From Pseudodesulfovibrio thermohalotolerans (GTDB taxonomy: Bacteria; Desulfobacterota; Desulfovibrionia; Desulfovibrionales; Desulfovibrionaceae), in the NCBI RefSeq assembly GCF_021353295.2, contig NZ_CP120635.1, forward strand, positions 2,187,501 to 2,251,500: a stretch of DNA of 64,000 nt, given 5' to 3'. Positions 8,356 to 17,213 of this stretch are shown piece by piece (within the stretch, counting starts at the first letter, position 1; every line of letters starts with the position of its first letter). Below the pieces are notes generated by a model that searched no databases, was not told where the DNA came from, and was given only the letters and a program-made list of their open reading frames with translations. A program made the translations under genes and the position numbers.

Positions 8356-10455
8356 ATGGCCCAACCTTCTGCCAAGAGCGCTATTCCGAAAATCGACTAC
8401 GCCAAATTCGCCAAGCAGGGCGACATCCTTCTCGCGGGCGGTGTGGTGGTCATCCTCTTCGTGATGCTCATCCCCCTGCCCACCCCGTTCATCGATTTCA
8501 TGCTCTCGGTCTCCATTTCCCTGGGACTGGTCATCCTTGTGACGTCCATGTTCATGACCTCGCCCCTCGAATTTTCCATTTTCCCGTCCCTGCTGCTGGT
8601 CACCACCCTGCTTCGGCTCGCCCTGAACGTGGCCACGACCAGAGCCATCCTGCTGCACGGCGACGAAGGCACATCGGCCGCCGGTTCGGTCATTCAGAGT
8701 TTCGGTGAATTCGTGGTCGGGGGCAATTACGTCATCGGCATCGTCATTTTCATGATCCTGTTCATCCTGAACAAGACCGTCATCGTCACCGGTACCACCC
8801 GTATCGCCGAGGTCGCCGCCCGATTCACCCTGGACGCCATGCCGGGCAAGCAGATGGCCATCGAGGCCGACCTCAACGCCGGACTGATCGACGAGGAGCA
8901 GGCCACCAAGAAGCGCGATGACCTGCGTCGTGAAGCCGACTTTTACGGCGCCATGGACGGTGCGGGCAAGTTCGTTTCCGGAGACGTCAAGGCTGGCCTG
9001 ATGATTACGGCCATCAACATCGTCGGCGGCTTTCTCATCGGTGTGCTCCAGAAGGACATGGAGTGGATGGACGCGGCCCAGACCTACACCCTGTTGACCA
9101 TCGGTGACGGTCTGGTGGCTACCATCCCCTCGCTCATCATCTCCACCTCGGCGGGCATCATCGTCTCCCGCGCGGCAGCCGAAGCCAAGATGGGCGAGGA
9201 GTTCATCGGACAGCTTTCCTTCCATCACAGGGCTCTCAAGCTCGTCTCCGGCATCCTTGTCATTTTCGGCATCGTTCCCGGAATGCCCACCCTGCCCTTC
9301 CTGACCCTGGCCACCATTGTCTTCGGCGTCGGGCACATTTCGTCCAAACAGCAGCACGGTTTCGCCGTGGAGCAGGAGGAAAAGGAGCAGAAGCAGCCCG
9401 CCACTCTGGACACCCCGGAGGAAGTCCAGGCCCTGCTTCCCCTGGACCAACTGGAACTCGAAGTCGGTTATGGACTCATCCCCCTGGTGGACGAGGAACA
9501 GAGCGGCAACCTGTTGTCGCGGATTCGCTCCATCCGCCGCCAGTTCGCCCTGGACATGGGCGTGGTCATCCCGTCCCTGCACCTGCGCGACAACCTGCAG
9601 CTCAAGCCCGGCGAATACCGCGTGCTCATCAAGGGCAACCCCGTGGCCAGCGCCGAACTGCTCATAGACCATTACCTTGCCATGGACCCAGGCGACGCCA
9701 GACACCGCATCGAGGGCGTGGAAACCGTGGAGCCGGCCTTCAACCTTCCGGCCGTGTGGATTCCCGGAGCCCAGAAGGAAGAGGCCATGTTGGCGGGGTA
9801 CACAGTAGTCGACCCGTCCACGGTCATCGCCACGCACCTTACCGAGGTCTTCCGGCGCAACCTGCACGAATTCCTGGGGCGGCAAGAAACCCAGGAGCTG
9901 CTCGACAACCTTTCCAAGCGCGCTCCCAAGGCTGTGGAATCCCTGGTGCCCGCAGTGCTCAGCCTCGGCGGCGTCCAGAAGGTCCTCCAATCCCTGGTCC
10001 AGGAAAACGTGTCCATCCGCGACCTCCTGACCATCGTGGAAACCCTCGCGGACTACGGCACAGCCACCCAGGACCCCACGCAGCTCACGGAGTATGTCCG
10101 AGCCCGCATGGGCCGGACCATCGTCAAACCGTATCTCGGCGAGAACGGAGTGTTGCCCATCATCACCCTGAACCCGAAGATCGACGAAATTCTGAACCAT
10201 GCCATGCGTCCGGCTGAACAAGGCGGCTACCTGGCCCTTGAGCCCGGCGTGGCGCAACAGATCATCCAGGCCATCAACCGTTCCACCGAGGACGCCATGG
10301 TGGCCGACGGCCAACCCATCCTGTTGGTCATCCCGCAGATCAGATCGCAACTGGCGCAACTTCTGAACAGGTTCATCCCGACGCTCCCGGTCATTTCCCA
10401 GGCCGAGATTCCGGCGGACGTCAAAATCCAGTCAGTCGCAACCGTTGAAATCTAG
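8356..10455 (+). CDS. flhA: Flagellar biosynthesis protein FlhA
   Basis: FlhA forms the nonameric ring of the export gate and docks chaperone-substrate complexes. The 699-residue protein has eight predicted membrane helices in the first half, with FHIPEP-family blocks such as LRLALNVATTRAIL, ARFTLDAMPGKQMAIEADLNAG and GDGLVATIPSLIISTSAGI. The cytoplasmic half starts near residue 345. Length agrees with the family. It lies between flhB and flhF in one operon. Confidence 0.97.
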   Translation: MAQPSAKSAIPKIDYAKFAKQGDILLAGGVVVILFVMLIPLPTPFIDFMLSVSISLGLVILVTSMFMTSPLEFSIFPSLLLVTTLLRLALNVATTRAILLHGDEGTSAAGSVIQSFGEFVVGGNYVIGIVIFMILFILNKTVIVTGTTRIAEVAARFTLDAMPGKQMAIEADLNAGLIDEEQATKKRDDLRREADFYGAMDGAGKFVSGDVKAGLMITAINIVGGFLIGVLQKDMEWMDAAQTYTLLTIGDGLVATIPSLIISTSAGIIVSRAAAEAKMGEEFIGQLSFHHRALKLVSGILVIFGIVPGMPTLPFLTLATIVFGVGHISSKQQHGFAVEQEEKEQKQPATLDTPEEVQALLPLDQLELEVGYGLIPLVDEEQSGNLLSRIRSIRRQFALDMGVVIPSLHLRDNLQLKPGEYRVLIKGNPVASAELLIDHYLAMDPGDARHRIEGVETVEPAFNLPAVWIPGAQKEEAMLAGYTVVDPSTVIATHLTEVFRRNLHEFLGRQETQELLDNLSKRAPKAVESLVPAVLSLGGVQKVLQSLVQENVSIRDLLTIVETLADYGTATQDPTQLTEYVRARMGRTIVKPYLGENGVLPIITLNPKIDEILNHAMRPAEQGGYLALEPGVAQQIIQAINRSTEDAMVADGQPILLVIPQIRSQLAQLLNRFIPTLPVISQAEIPADVKIQSVATVEI

Positions 10456-10463
10456 GACCCATT

Positions 10464-11534
10464 ATGAAAATGAAGACGTACAGGGCCGCCACCTCCACGG
10501 CCGCCTTCGCCAAGGTCAAATCCGAACTCGGCAACGAGGCCGTGATACTGTCCAACAAAACCGTCGTTGAAAACGGATGCAAGTGTTGCGAAATCGTAGC
10601 CGCGGTGGAAAGCGCGCCTGTCCGCCCGCAGCGGCACAGCAAAGAAAGCGTGGTGGACGCCGCCCTGTGCGACTCGGTGGGCTGGCAGCGGGAATGGAGC
10701 CAGATCAAGGGGCAGATCATGGCGCTGATGAAGCCGCAGATGGACCCGTCCAAGCTCACGCCGAAGCAGCGCATCGCCTTGGAATACCTGGAGCGAGAAG
10801 AGGTAAACGAGCGTGTTCTGACCCACATCTACTGCACCATGCGCGAGACCAGCGACTGCCCGGTGATGACCGCTCTGGACCCGCTCATCAAGGCGACTCC
10901 GTTCCGAGCCGAGACCTGGACCAACACTTTTCACGCCTTTGCCGGACCCGGTGGCGCCGGAAAGACGTCCAGCCTGGTGCGACTCGCTCTGCGCATGAAA
11001 AAGGAGCGCCCCGGCATGAGGCTATGTCTGGCCACCGCCGACGGCGGCCGGGGCAAGGGCCGTCTGGTCCTCAAGCATTACGCCGAATTGAGCGGCCTGG
11101 CCTTCCGCGAAATCATCACCAAGGAGGACTTCGCCCTGCTTCAGGAGGAGTCCCGGCAGTTCGACATGATCCTCATCGACCTGCCCGGCCTGTCAGGCCA
11201 AACGACTCTTGAAGAGTGGACACGCCTCTACGGCCTGGACGACTGCCGCGACCTGTCGATCCACCTGGTCATGAACCCCTATTACAGCACGGCCCAATTC
11301 GAACGGTTCGTGGACAAATACAAAAGTGAACAACTAGCAAGCGTTATCTGGACGAAACTCGATGAAGCCTGTACATTCGGAGCAGTGTTGAACTTGGCGT
11401 TCACCAGCGGACTGCCGGTATCCGCCCTGTCCTACGGACCGGGCATCAAAAACAGCATCCGCCCGGCCTCGGAAGAGATGATCTGGCGGCTCATGTTCAT
11501 GCGCACGTTGCCAGACGGCAACAAACAACCCTAA
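10464..11534 (+). CDS. flhF: Flagellar biosynthesis GTPase FlhF
   Basis: FlhF is an SRP-type GTPase that sets flagellar placement, mainly at the pole. The 356-residue protein has an N-terminal basic segment (MKMKTYRAAT), a helical middle, and an NG domain with P-loop GPGGAGKTSS near residue 159 and the DLPG G3-type motif near 239. The second P-loop Gly-Ala pair differs slightly from the common GPTGVGKTTT. It is followed closely by its regulator flhG, the usual polar-flagellum pair. Confidence 0.92.
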   Translation: MKMKTYRAATSTAAFAKVKSELGNEAVILSNKTVVENGCKCCEIVAAVESAPVRPQRHSKESVVDAALCDSVGWQREWSQIKGQIMALMKPQMDPSKLTPKQRIALEYLEREEVNERVLTHIYCTMRETSDCPVMTALDPLIKATPFRAETWTNTFHAFAGPGGAGKTSSLVRLALRMKKERPGMRLCLATADGGRGKGRLVLKHYAELSGLAFREIITKEDFALLQEESRQFDMILIDLPGLSGQTTLEEWTRLYGLDDCRDLSIHLVMNPYYSTAQFERFVDKYKSEQLASVIWTKLDEACTFGAVLNLAFTSGLPVSALSYGPGIKNSIRPASEEMIWRLMFMRTLPDGNKQP

Positions 11535-11551
11535 GGAGCACGACACACGTT

Positions 11552-12379
11552 ATGAGCTCGCATCTTCCCCTGGTCCTCTCCGTCACCTCCGGCAAAGGAG
11601 GCGTCGGCAAGACCAACATGTCGGTCAATCTGGCCTACACCCTGAGCGCCGCAGGCAAGAAGGTGGTCCTCCTGGACGCTGATCTGGGCCTGGCCAACGT
11701 GGACGTCATCCTCGGACTCGCGCCCCAGTACAACCTCTTCCATCTGTTCCATGAAGACATGACCCTGGACCGGATTCTCTACGACACCCCCTACGGGTTC
11801 CGCATCCTCCCGGCTTCGTCGGGCGTGAGCGACATGGTCAACCTGGACAAGGGACAGAAGCTCGACCTGCTGGACGCCATGGACTCCCTCGAGGACAACG
11901 TGGACTACCTGATCGTGGACACGGGCGCGGGCATCAACGACAATGTACTCTATTTCAACCTCGCCGTGCAGGAACGGCTGCTCATCATCACCCCCGAGCC
12001 TACATCCCTGACCGATGCCTACGCGCTCATCAAGGTCCTCAAGCTCCACCACGGAGTGGAAAAATTCCGGGTGCTGGTGAATATGGTCAAGGACGTGAAG
12101 ATGGCCCGCGAGGTGTACCTCAAGCTCCTGAACGCCTGCGATCATTTCCTCGACGGCATCTCCCTCGACCTTGTCGGATTCGTGCCCTTCGACCAGAACG
12201 TGCGCAACTCGGTCATCGCGCAGACTCCGTTCTGCCACAAATTTCCCAAGACCCCGGCCAGCGTGGCAGTCCGTCAGACGGCCCAGAAGATCAAAACCTG
12301 GCAAGTAACCCCCAACACCGATGGCAATATTAAATTCTTCTGGAAGAAGCTCCTCTTCCATGAACGATCCGTGGCTTGA
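11552..12379 (+). CDS. flhG: MinD-like ATPase FlhG (FleN/YlxH)
   Basis: The 275-residue ParA/MinD-type ATPase has a deviant Walker A (SGKGGVGKTN, residues 12-21), a switch I DADLGLAN and Walker B IVDTGAG. FlhG limits flagellar number, working with FlhF and the C-ring. The gene ends 20 bases inside the following fliA gene, so translation of the two is probably coupled. Confidence 0.92.
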   Translation: MSSHLPLVLSVTSGKGGVGKTNMSVNLAYTLSAAGKKVVLLDADLGLANVDVILGLAPQYNLFHLFHEDMTLDRILYDTPYGFRILPASSGVSDMVNLDKGQKLDLLDAMDSLEDNVDYLIVDTGAGINDNVLYFNLAVQERLLIITPEPTSLTDAYALIKVLKLHHGVEKFRVLVNMVKDVKMAREVYLKLLNACDHFLDGISLDLVGFVPFDQNVRNSVIAQTPFCHKFPKTPASVAVRQTAQKIKTWQVTPNTDGNIKFFWKKLLFHERSVA

Positions 12380-13106
12380 GCTGGAACAAGGCGTCAGGCA
12401 TTGGGACGATTTTTCGCCGAGGGACCGGGAAAACATCGTTCGATACTACTCGCCCAAAATCCGCATCCTGGCCCTGCGACTCAAGGCGAAGCTGCCACAG
12501 AGCGTCGAGCTCAACGAGCTCATCAGCGCGGGCAGCCTCGGCCTTTTGGACGCCCTCGGAAAGTTCAACCCGGAATTGGGGATCAAATTCGACACCTATT
12601 CGGAGAACCGCATCAAGGGGGCCATGCTCGACGAACTGCGGCGCATGGACTGGTTCTCCAGGGGGCTGCGCCAGAAGGTCAAGGTGCTTGAGGACTCCAT
12701 GCGCCAGATCGAGCACGAGACCGGCTCTCCCGCCACCACCGAACAGTTGTGCGAACTCACCGGCATGTCGGACCGGGAAGTGCAGCAGGGGCTTGAGGCC
12801 CTGAACAACCAGGTCTGCCTGAGTCTCGATTCCTTCCAGGACAATCTCATCGGCCCAAAAAAAATGACCGACAACGAGCCGTTCCAGTCGGCCGCCTTCC
12901 AGGAGATTGTTGACAAAGTAGCCAATCTCATTGAAGAATTGACTCCAAGAGAAAAATTGGTCATATCTCTTTATTACGGGGAGGAGTTGAACATGAAGGA
13001 GACCTCCGAGGTTATGGACATAACCGAGGGCCGCGTTTCACAGCTTCACTCCCAGGCCTTGAATAAATTGAGAAAAACGTTCAGAGCTCGCTACGAAAAC
13101 GAGTAG
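12360..13106 (+). CDS. fliA: RNA polymerase sigma factor for flagellar genes (FliA, sigma-28)
   Basis: FliA transcribes late flagellar and chemotaxis genes. From the ATG at 12360 the protein has 248 residues. Region 2 includes GSLGLLDALGKFNP and the conserved FDTYSENRIKGAMLDELRRMDW; region 4 has ELTPREKLVISLYY and a C-terminal helix-turn-helix. An in-frame ATG at 12321 would add a serine-rich stretch deep inside flhG and is less likely. The context flhF-flhG-fliA-cheY supports the call. Confidence 0.93.
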   Translation: MNDPWLELEQGVRHWDDFSPRDRENIVRYYSPKIRILALRLKAKLPQSVELNELISAGSLGLLDALGKFNPELGIKFDTYSENRIKGAMLDELRRMDWFSRGLRQKVKVLEDSMRQIEHETGSPATTEQLCELTGMSDREVQQGLEALNNQVCLSLDSFQDNLIGPKKMTDNEPFQSAAFQEIVDKVANLIEELTPREKLVISLYYGEELNMKETSEVMDITEGRVSQLHSQALNKLRKTFRARYENE

Positions 13107-13128
13107 AACTCATGAAAGGAGACTTTCA

Positions 13129-13509
13129 ATGGCGTACGATACCAATATGCGCATCCTGGTTGTAGACGATTTTTCCACCATGCGTAAAATCATCAAGAAC
13201 ATCCTGCGCCAACTGGGCTTCAACAACATCGTCGAAGCCGACGACGGCTCCACAGCATGGGACACGCTCAACAAGGACAACATCGACTTCATCGTTTCCG
13301 ACTGGAACATGCCCACCATGTCCGGTATCGAACTGCTCCGCAAGGTGCGCGCCAGCGAGGAGTATTCGGACATCCCCTTCCTGATGGTCACCGCAGAGGC
13401 CCAGCAGGAAAACATCATCGAGGCCGTCCAGGCCAAGGTGTCCAATTACATCGTCAAGCCGTTCACTCCCGAGACCCTGGGCCAGAAGATCGAAAAAATC
13501 TTCGCCTAA
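13129..13509 (+). CDS. cheY: Chemotaxis response regulator CheY
   Basis: A stand-alone receiver domain of 126 residues. The acidic pair is D13/D14, the phosphoacceptor is D58 in SDWNMP, the switch Thr is T88 in LMVTAEA, and the invariant Lys is K110 in VKPFTP. This is the canonical single-domain CheY that binds the flagellar motor. A GGAGA site precedes the ATG. Placement between fliA and fliL supports a motor role over a generic receiver. Confidence 0.92.
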   Translation: MAYDTNMRILVVDDFSTMRKIIKNILRQLGFNNIVEADDGSTAWDTLNKDNIDFIVSDWNMPTMSGIELLRKVRASEEYSDIPFLMVTAEAQQENIIEAVQAKVSNYIVKPFTPETLGQKIEKIFA

Positions 13510-13533
13510 ATTCGTAGCTGTTAGGCGTATGCC

Positions 13534-14241
13534 ATGGTTCTGCTCGTCCCGGATGATGCCGATGAAGTAACCGACGCTCCCGCTGAACAACGAAAAGCGG
13601 AGCTGGACGACGCTTCGACGAGCAGAGCCACGCAAAAGGTCGACCTCGACCTCGATGACGCCCCCTTCCTCGAAGATGAGGAAGAGGAAGAGGAAATCGG
13701 TGACGTCGAGGTCGAAACTCCGCTCCTCGCCGGGGACAAGGCCCAGACCAAGCCCGGTCTGGCGGCCCTGCTCAAGAACAAATTCGTACTCATGGGCCTG
13801 GGCGTCATTCTCGTCCTTCTTATCGTCATTGCCATCCTCCTCCTGCGCGAACCCGAAACGCAACTCCCTCCGCCACCTCCTCCGACCGCGGAAAAAACGG
13901 ATATCCCCGAGCCGGGACCGGCTGTGGAAGAGACGCCACAGATCATCATCAAGCTCGACCCGTTCCTCATTGAGCAACACGACAAGAAGGGCGACATACG
14001 GTTCCTTGAAATCAGCATTCTGCTGTCCACCGAGGACGAAGGACTGGCCCGACAGTTCAAACAGGAGACGTTTGCCGTTCGCAACGCTCTGTTCTATTAT
14101 CTCAAGAATAAGAATCTCCAGTTTCTGTCCGATAAGGAGAACAGTGAGAGACTTAAAAGAGAACTGCTGGTAATCGTCAACCAGTACATGGGGTTCGGCC
14201 AGTTCGACACATTGATGTTCGAACAATATCTTGTGAGGTGA
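13534..14241 (+). CDS. fliL: Flagellar basal body-associated protein FliL
   Basis: The 235-residue protein has an acidic cytoplasmic N-terminus of about 75 residues, one membrane helix (about 87-107), a proline-rich linker and a periplasmic domain ending in GFGQFDTLMFEQYLVR, as in FliL, which links to stator proteins and tunes torque. The long acidic head is larger than in enteric FliL. It is in the flagellar operon directly after cheY. Confidence 0.85.
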   Translation: MVLLVPDDADEVTDAPAEQRKAELDDASTSRATQKVDLDLDDAPFLEDEEEEEEIGDVEVETPLLAGDKAQTKPGLAALLKNKFVLMGLGVILVLLIVIAILLLREPETQLPPPPPPTAEKTDIPEPGPAVEETPQIIIKLDPFLIEQHDKKGDIRFLEISILLSTEDEGLARQFKQETFAVRNALFYYLKNKNLQFLSDKENSERLKRELLVIVNQYMGFGQFDTLMFEQYLVR

Positions 14242-14244
14242 TCC

Positions 14245-14571
14245 ATGAGCTCCACGCCGTTGGACCTGCCCATTCTCATATCTCAACTGCCCTTCGTGCA
14301 GAAAATCGCCCATGCGGAAAAGGCCAAACCGGAAATCAACCGACTGCTTTTCGGCCCGCTTATCCAGGCGCAACTCCGCCAGCGCGAAGGCACGGTCCAG
14401 CAAGTTCAAAAGAAGACCGCCACCGATCCCGTGGACCGCGACGGCCACGACAATCAGCGGCAGGAGGCCGCCTCGGAACGCAAGGACCGGGAACGGGACG
14501 AGGACACCCCTGAAACCGGCGCCTCGGACGGCTCCCCCTGGTCCGGCAACATCGTCAACGTCAAAATCTGA
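14245..14571 (+). CDS. Unrecognised small flagellar-operon protein
   Basis: A 108-residue soluble protein starting 3 bases after fliL. The first 45 residues (LPILISQLPFVQKIAHAEKAKPEINRLL region) look folded and helical. The remainder is highly charged and low complexity (Glu, Asp, Arg, Gln), probably disordered, ending WSGNIVNVKI. I do not recognise a family. Tight packing with fliL and the next gene points to a flagellar accessory role, by inference only. Confidence 0.7.
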   Translation: MSSTPLDLPILISQLPFVQKIAHAEKAKPEINRLLFGPLIQAQLRQREGTVQQVQKKTATDPVDRDGHDNQRQEAASERKDRERDEDTPETGASDGSPWSGNIVNVKI

Positions 14572-14594
14572 CCCCGAAAAGGGCAAGCCATATC

Positions 14595-15002
14595 ATGTCC
14601 GATCTGCTCATCATTCTTTTCTCTCTCAGCGAAGTCGTGCTCCTCGGCGTCGTCATCGTCTTCTTCCTCCGACTGCGGAAATCCGAAACGCTTCTGAACG
14701 GCTTGCACGCCCGACAGGAGGAATTCATCAAGCGTCTTCAATTCAACACGCAACTGGAAAACGAACTGGTGGCCACCTTTGAACAGCGCCAGCAGGAGCT
14801 CGTTGCCTTGAATTCCCAACTGGAGCATAAGGCCGACGAACTCGGAAAACTCGTCAAGCTCGCCAGCGAATACGCCAAGTCTCCGCAATTCATGCGTGAA
14901 ATAATCATCCAGGGACACCGTTCCGGCAAAACACCGATGCAACTCGCAAAATCCACCGGCCTCGGGCTGGAGGAGGTCGAGCTCATCATAGACCAGGCAT
15001 AG
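14595..15002 (+). CDS. Unrecognised membrane/coiled-coil protein of the flagellar operon
   Basis: 135 residues: an N-terminal membrane helix (about 3-25), a coiled coil (about 28-95), then a short helical tail (GKTPMQLAKSTGLGLEEVE) that resembles a small helix-turn-helix. The combination of a membrane anchor, coil and HTH-like tail is seen in some flagellar-cluster proteins of this bacterial group, but I cannot name it. It is 24 bases after the previous gene and 9 bases before the next. Confidence 0.65.
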   Translation: MSDLLIILFSLSEVVLLGVVIVFFLRLRKSETLLNGLHARQEEFIKRLQFNTQLENELVATFEQRQQELVALNSQLEHKADELGKLVKLASEYAKSPQFMREIIIQGHRSGKTPMQLAKSTGLGLEEVELIIDQA

Positions 15003-15011
15003 GTCCGCGTC

Positions 15012-15836
15012 ATGCGCATCTCCGGTTCAGGCAACTCCGGATCATACGGCGGAGGCGGCAGCCGGTCCGATCGTTTTCGCAATCGACACCGGCCCGGCCA
15101 GAAAGTACGAGGTGTACTCCTCAAGAATCTGCCCGACTCCATGGCCTGGGTGGAGATCGACGGCGAACGCCTGCTCGCACAGCTCGAAACCGTGCACCCG
15201 GAAGGCAGCAGACTACTCTTCCTCATCCAGCAACTCACTCCGAAAATCATCCTCAAGGAGTTGTCCGCAGGGGCCGGGGGCGCGGCCGCAAACGCCCTGG
15301 GGATTGTCAGTGACTTCGATTCGGCCCGCACGCTTTTTGAAAACCGTCTTCGGCCCGCGCTCGCGCAGGCAGGCCTTTCCGAACGCCCACTCACCCAGCC
15401 CGAATTTCTTCTCCTGCTTGCCCAAACTCCCGACCTTTACGCAGCCTACCTAGACGCGGCCAACTGCGTCCACCCCCTGTCCAAGGCCTTGGAGTCGGCC
15501 AATAAAGGACACCTCGCTTATCAGCCGTGGCTCGCCCCCTCTTCCCGCCGACAAATCACCTTTGTGAAAACATGCGAGGCGACATCCCAACTGACCGAAA
15601 CCATCGTTGAATTCGAACACGACAAGATGGGACTGACCCGCGTGCAATTCCTCGCGAATCCCGACACGCTGTCCTGCCGGGTCCTGCTTCAGCATCCGGA
15701 ACACGCCGAAGCCTTATCGCGCTATCTCGGCTCCCGCCGACATCCCGACGCCGCATTCAATGTTCAGCACCTCGGCATCGGGAAGCTGCCCCGAACAAGC
15801 CACGCGGGCATCCTCGCGGAATTGCTTTTCAGATAA
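15012..15836 (+). CDS. Unrecognised protein ending the flagellar operon
   Basis: 274 residues with a glycine/serine/arginine-rich head (residues 1-30), then a compact segment (GQKVRGVLLKNLPDSMAWVEIDGERLLAQL) that reads like a small beta-barrel, then a helical middle. The C-terminal part (residues 175-270) has VQFLANPDTLSCRVLLQHPEHAEAL, loosely reminiscent of the C-terminal domain of hook-length protein FliK. That likeness is weak and I do not assign it. Confidence 0.6.
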   Translation: MRISGSGNSGSYGGGGSRSDRFRNRHRPGQKVRGVLLKNLPDSMAWVEIDGERLLAQLETVHPEGSRLLFLIQQLTPKIILKELSAGAGGAAANALGIVSDFDSARTLFENRLRPALAQAGLSERPLTQPEFLLLLAQTPDLYAAYLDAANCVHPLSKALESANKGHLAYQPWLAPSSRRQITFVKTCEATSQLTETIVEFEHDKMGLTRVQFLANPDTLSCRVLLQHPEHAEALSRYLGSRRHPDAAFNVQHLGIGKLPRTSHAGILAELLFR

Positions 15837-16064
15837 GAGCCGAACCTCCCCCGCCGTTCCATGGTAGCTTGCCTTCTACGGCGGCCCAGTGGCCTCCTGA
15901 GCATCCCCAAATCAGATCCCGGTGGCGGACAAACGCTAAGCGGCAGCACGAAGCAGACCCAGATCAACCGGCTTTCGCCACTCTTTGCCGACTCTGAACC
16001 GGAATTGTCCCCACAAACGAAGTGCCCATTCGCCAGGATTAGCCTAGGACCTCGCGCAAGACAT

Positions 16065-16092
16065 AAAAAAAGACCCGCCAACAGGCGGGCCT
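16065..16092 (-). terminator. Rho-independent terminator after lpxC
   Basis: On the minus strand a 6-bp GC stem (16074-16079 with 16084-16089) is followed by a run of seven T interrupted only by the first bases after the stem. The 279 bases between the flagellar operon end and the lpxC stop show nothing else. Confidence 0.75.
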
Positions 16093-16115
16093 TCTTCCTA
16101 ATCTATTGCTGTGGA

Positions 16116-17033
16116 CTAGGCCATGGCGGGAACAGGCTGAAGCCGTTCGCGGCCGATGGCCTCCTCGGCGACTGGAGCCGACTGGGACTTTTCCTCCAGA
16201 TAGAGGTCCCGGTTCTCGTCCAGATGACGCAGGAAGGCGTTGTTCAAGGCGTGACCAGAGGCGAAGACCTCGAAGCTGCCCTGGAGACGCGAACCAAACG
16301 TGGCGATGTCGCCGACAAAGTCGAGCATCTTGTGACGCACGAACTCGTCTTCGAAACGCAGTCCCTCGGCGTTGAGGATATTGTACTCATCCAGAACGAC
16401 CGCGTTGTCCAGAGAACCGCCCAGAGCAAGACCATTGGCATGAAGGTAATCGACTTCCTTGAGGAAACCGAACGTACGGGCCTTGGCGAGATGCTGCGAG
16501 AAGTTCTCGGGGGTGATCTCCATGGACAAGTGCTGGCGGCCGATGCGCGAATGGGCGAACTCGATGGTGTAATCCAACCGCAAGCCGTCGTACGGGCGAG
16601 CCTTGATGTACTTGCCGTCCTGCTCGAAATCCAGAGCTTTCTTGATGGCCATGACCTTGCGGGGCTTGTTCAGCCTGCGAACTCCGGCCTGCTTGAGCAG
16701 GTAGACGAAGGAGGCGGCGCTGCCGTCCATGATGGGCACTTCCTTGCCCGACACCTCGATATGGATATTGTCGATGCCCATGCCGTTGATGGTGGCGAGC
16801 AGATGCTCGACAGTAGCCACGGTCTCGCGTCCGTCACCCAGCACCGTGGCCAGGCTGGTCTCGACGACCAGGGACGGGGCGGGAGTGAGGAAAGTGGACC
16901 CGGAACCATCGCGCAGTGCGAACAGAATGCCGGTGTCTTCCGCTGCGGGCCGAAGAACCATATCCACCTGTTTTCCGCTGTGGAGTCCGATTCCGGTGCA
17001 ACGTACTGATCTATGTATAGTTGTCTGTGACAT
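16116..17033 (-). CDS. lpxC: UDP-3-O-acyl-N-acetylglucosamine deacetylase LpxC
   Basis: LpxC catalyses the committed step of lipid A synthesis, so the cell makes Gram-negative lipopolysaccharide. The 305-residue protein has the zinc ligands H77 (TVEHLLA), H234 and D238 (RHKMLDFVGD), and the catalytic H261 (SGHALNN). GGAGG lies 4 bases upstream of the ATG. A 180-base AT-rich upstream region separates it from prmC, suggesting its own promoter. Confidence 0.97.
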   Translation of the reverse strand: MSQTTIHRSVRCTGIGLHSGKQVDMVLRPAAEDTGILFALRDGSGSTFLTPAPSLVVETSLATVLGDGRETVATVEHLLATINGMGIDNIHIEVSGKEVPIMDGSAASFVYLLKQAGVRRLNKPRKVMAIKKALDFEQDGKYIKARPYDGLRLDYTIEFAHSRIGRQHLSMEITPENFSQHLAKARTFGFLKEVDYLHANGLALGGSLDNAVVLDEYNILNAEGLRFEDEFVRHKMLDFVGDIATFGSRLQGSFEVFASGHALNNAFLRHLDENRDLYLEEKSQSAPVAEEAIGRERLQPVPAMA

Positions 17034-17213
17034 TATTCCTCCGGTTGATTAACCAATCACGATAAAGCAAGAATAATGCCACGACACTATAGCAATGCAA
17101 TTTGTTGATTTTAATGACTTTTATGTTTTTCAACGATTAAAACGCGTGTTGCATTCACACGAATCTTCGTTTTTTTACAACACCAATCAAACGATCGTGT
17201 TGCATTTCTACGA
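17034..17213 (-). promoter_or_regulatory. AT-rich upstream region of lpxC with a repeated 11-mer
   Basis: This stretch is far richer in A and T than its surroundings. It contains CGTGTTGCATT twice in direct orientation (17145-17155 and 17196-17206), 51 bases apart. Several -35/-10 pairs are possible, including TTGCAT near 17090, and none stands out. Confidence 0.5.

Noticed and set aside
8287..10359. Long minus-strand open frame opposite flhA
   Set aside because: It is antisense to a well-supported FlhA and shows no recognisable motif.
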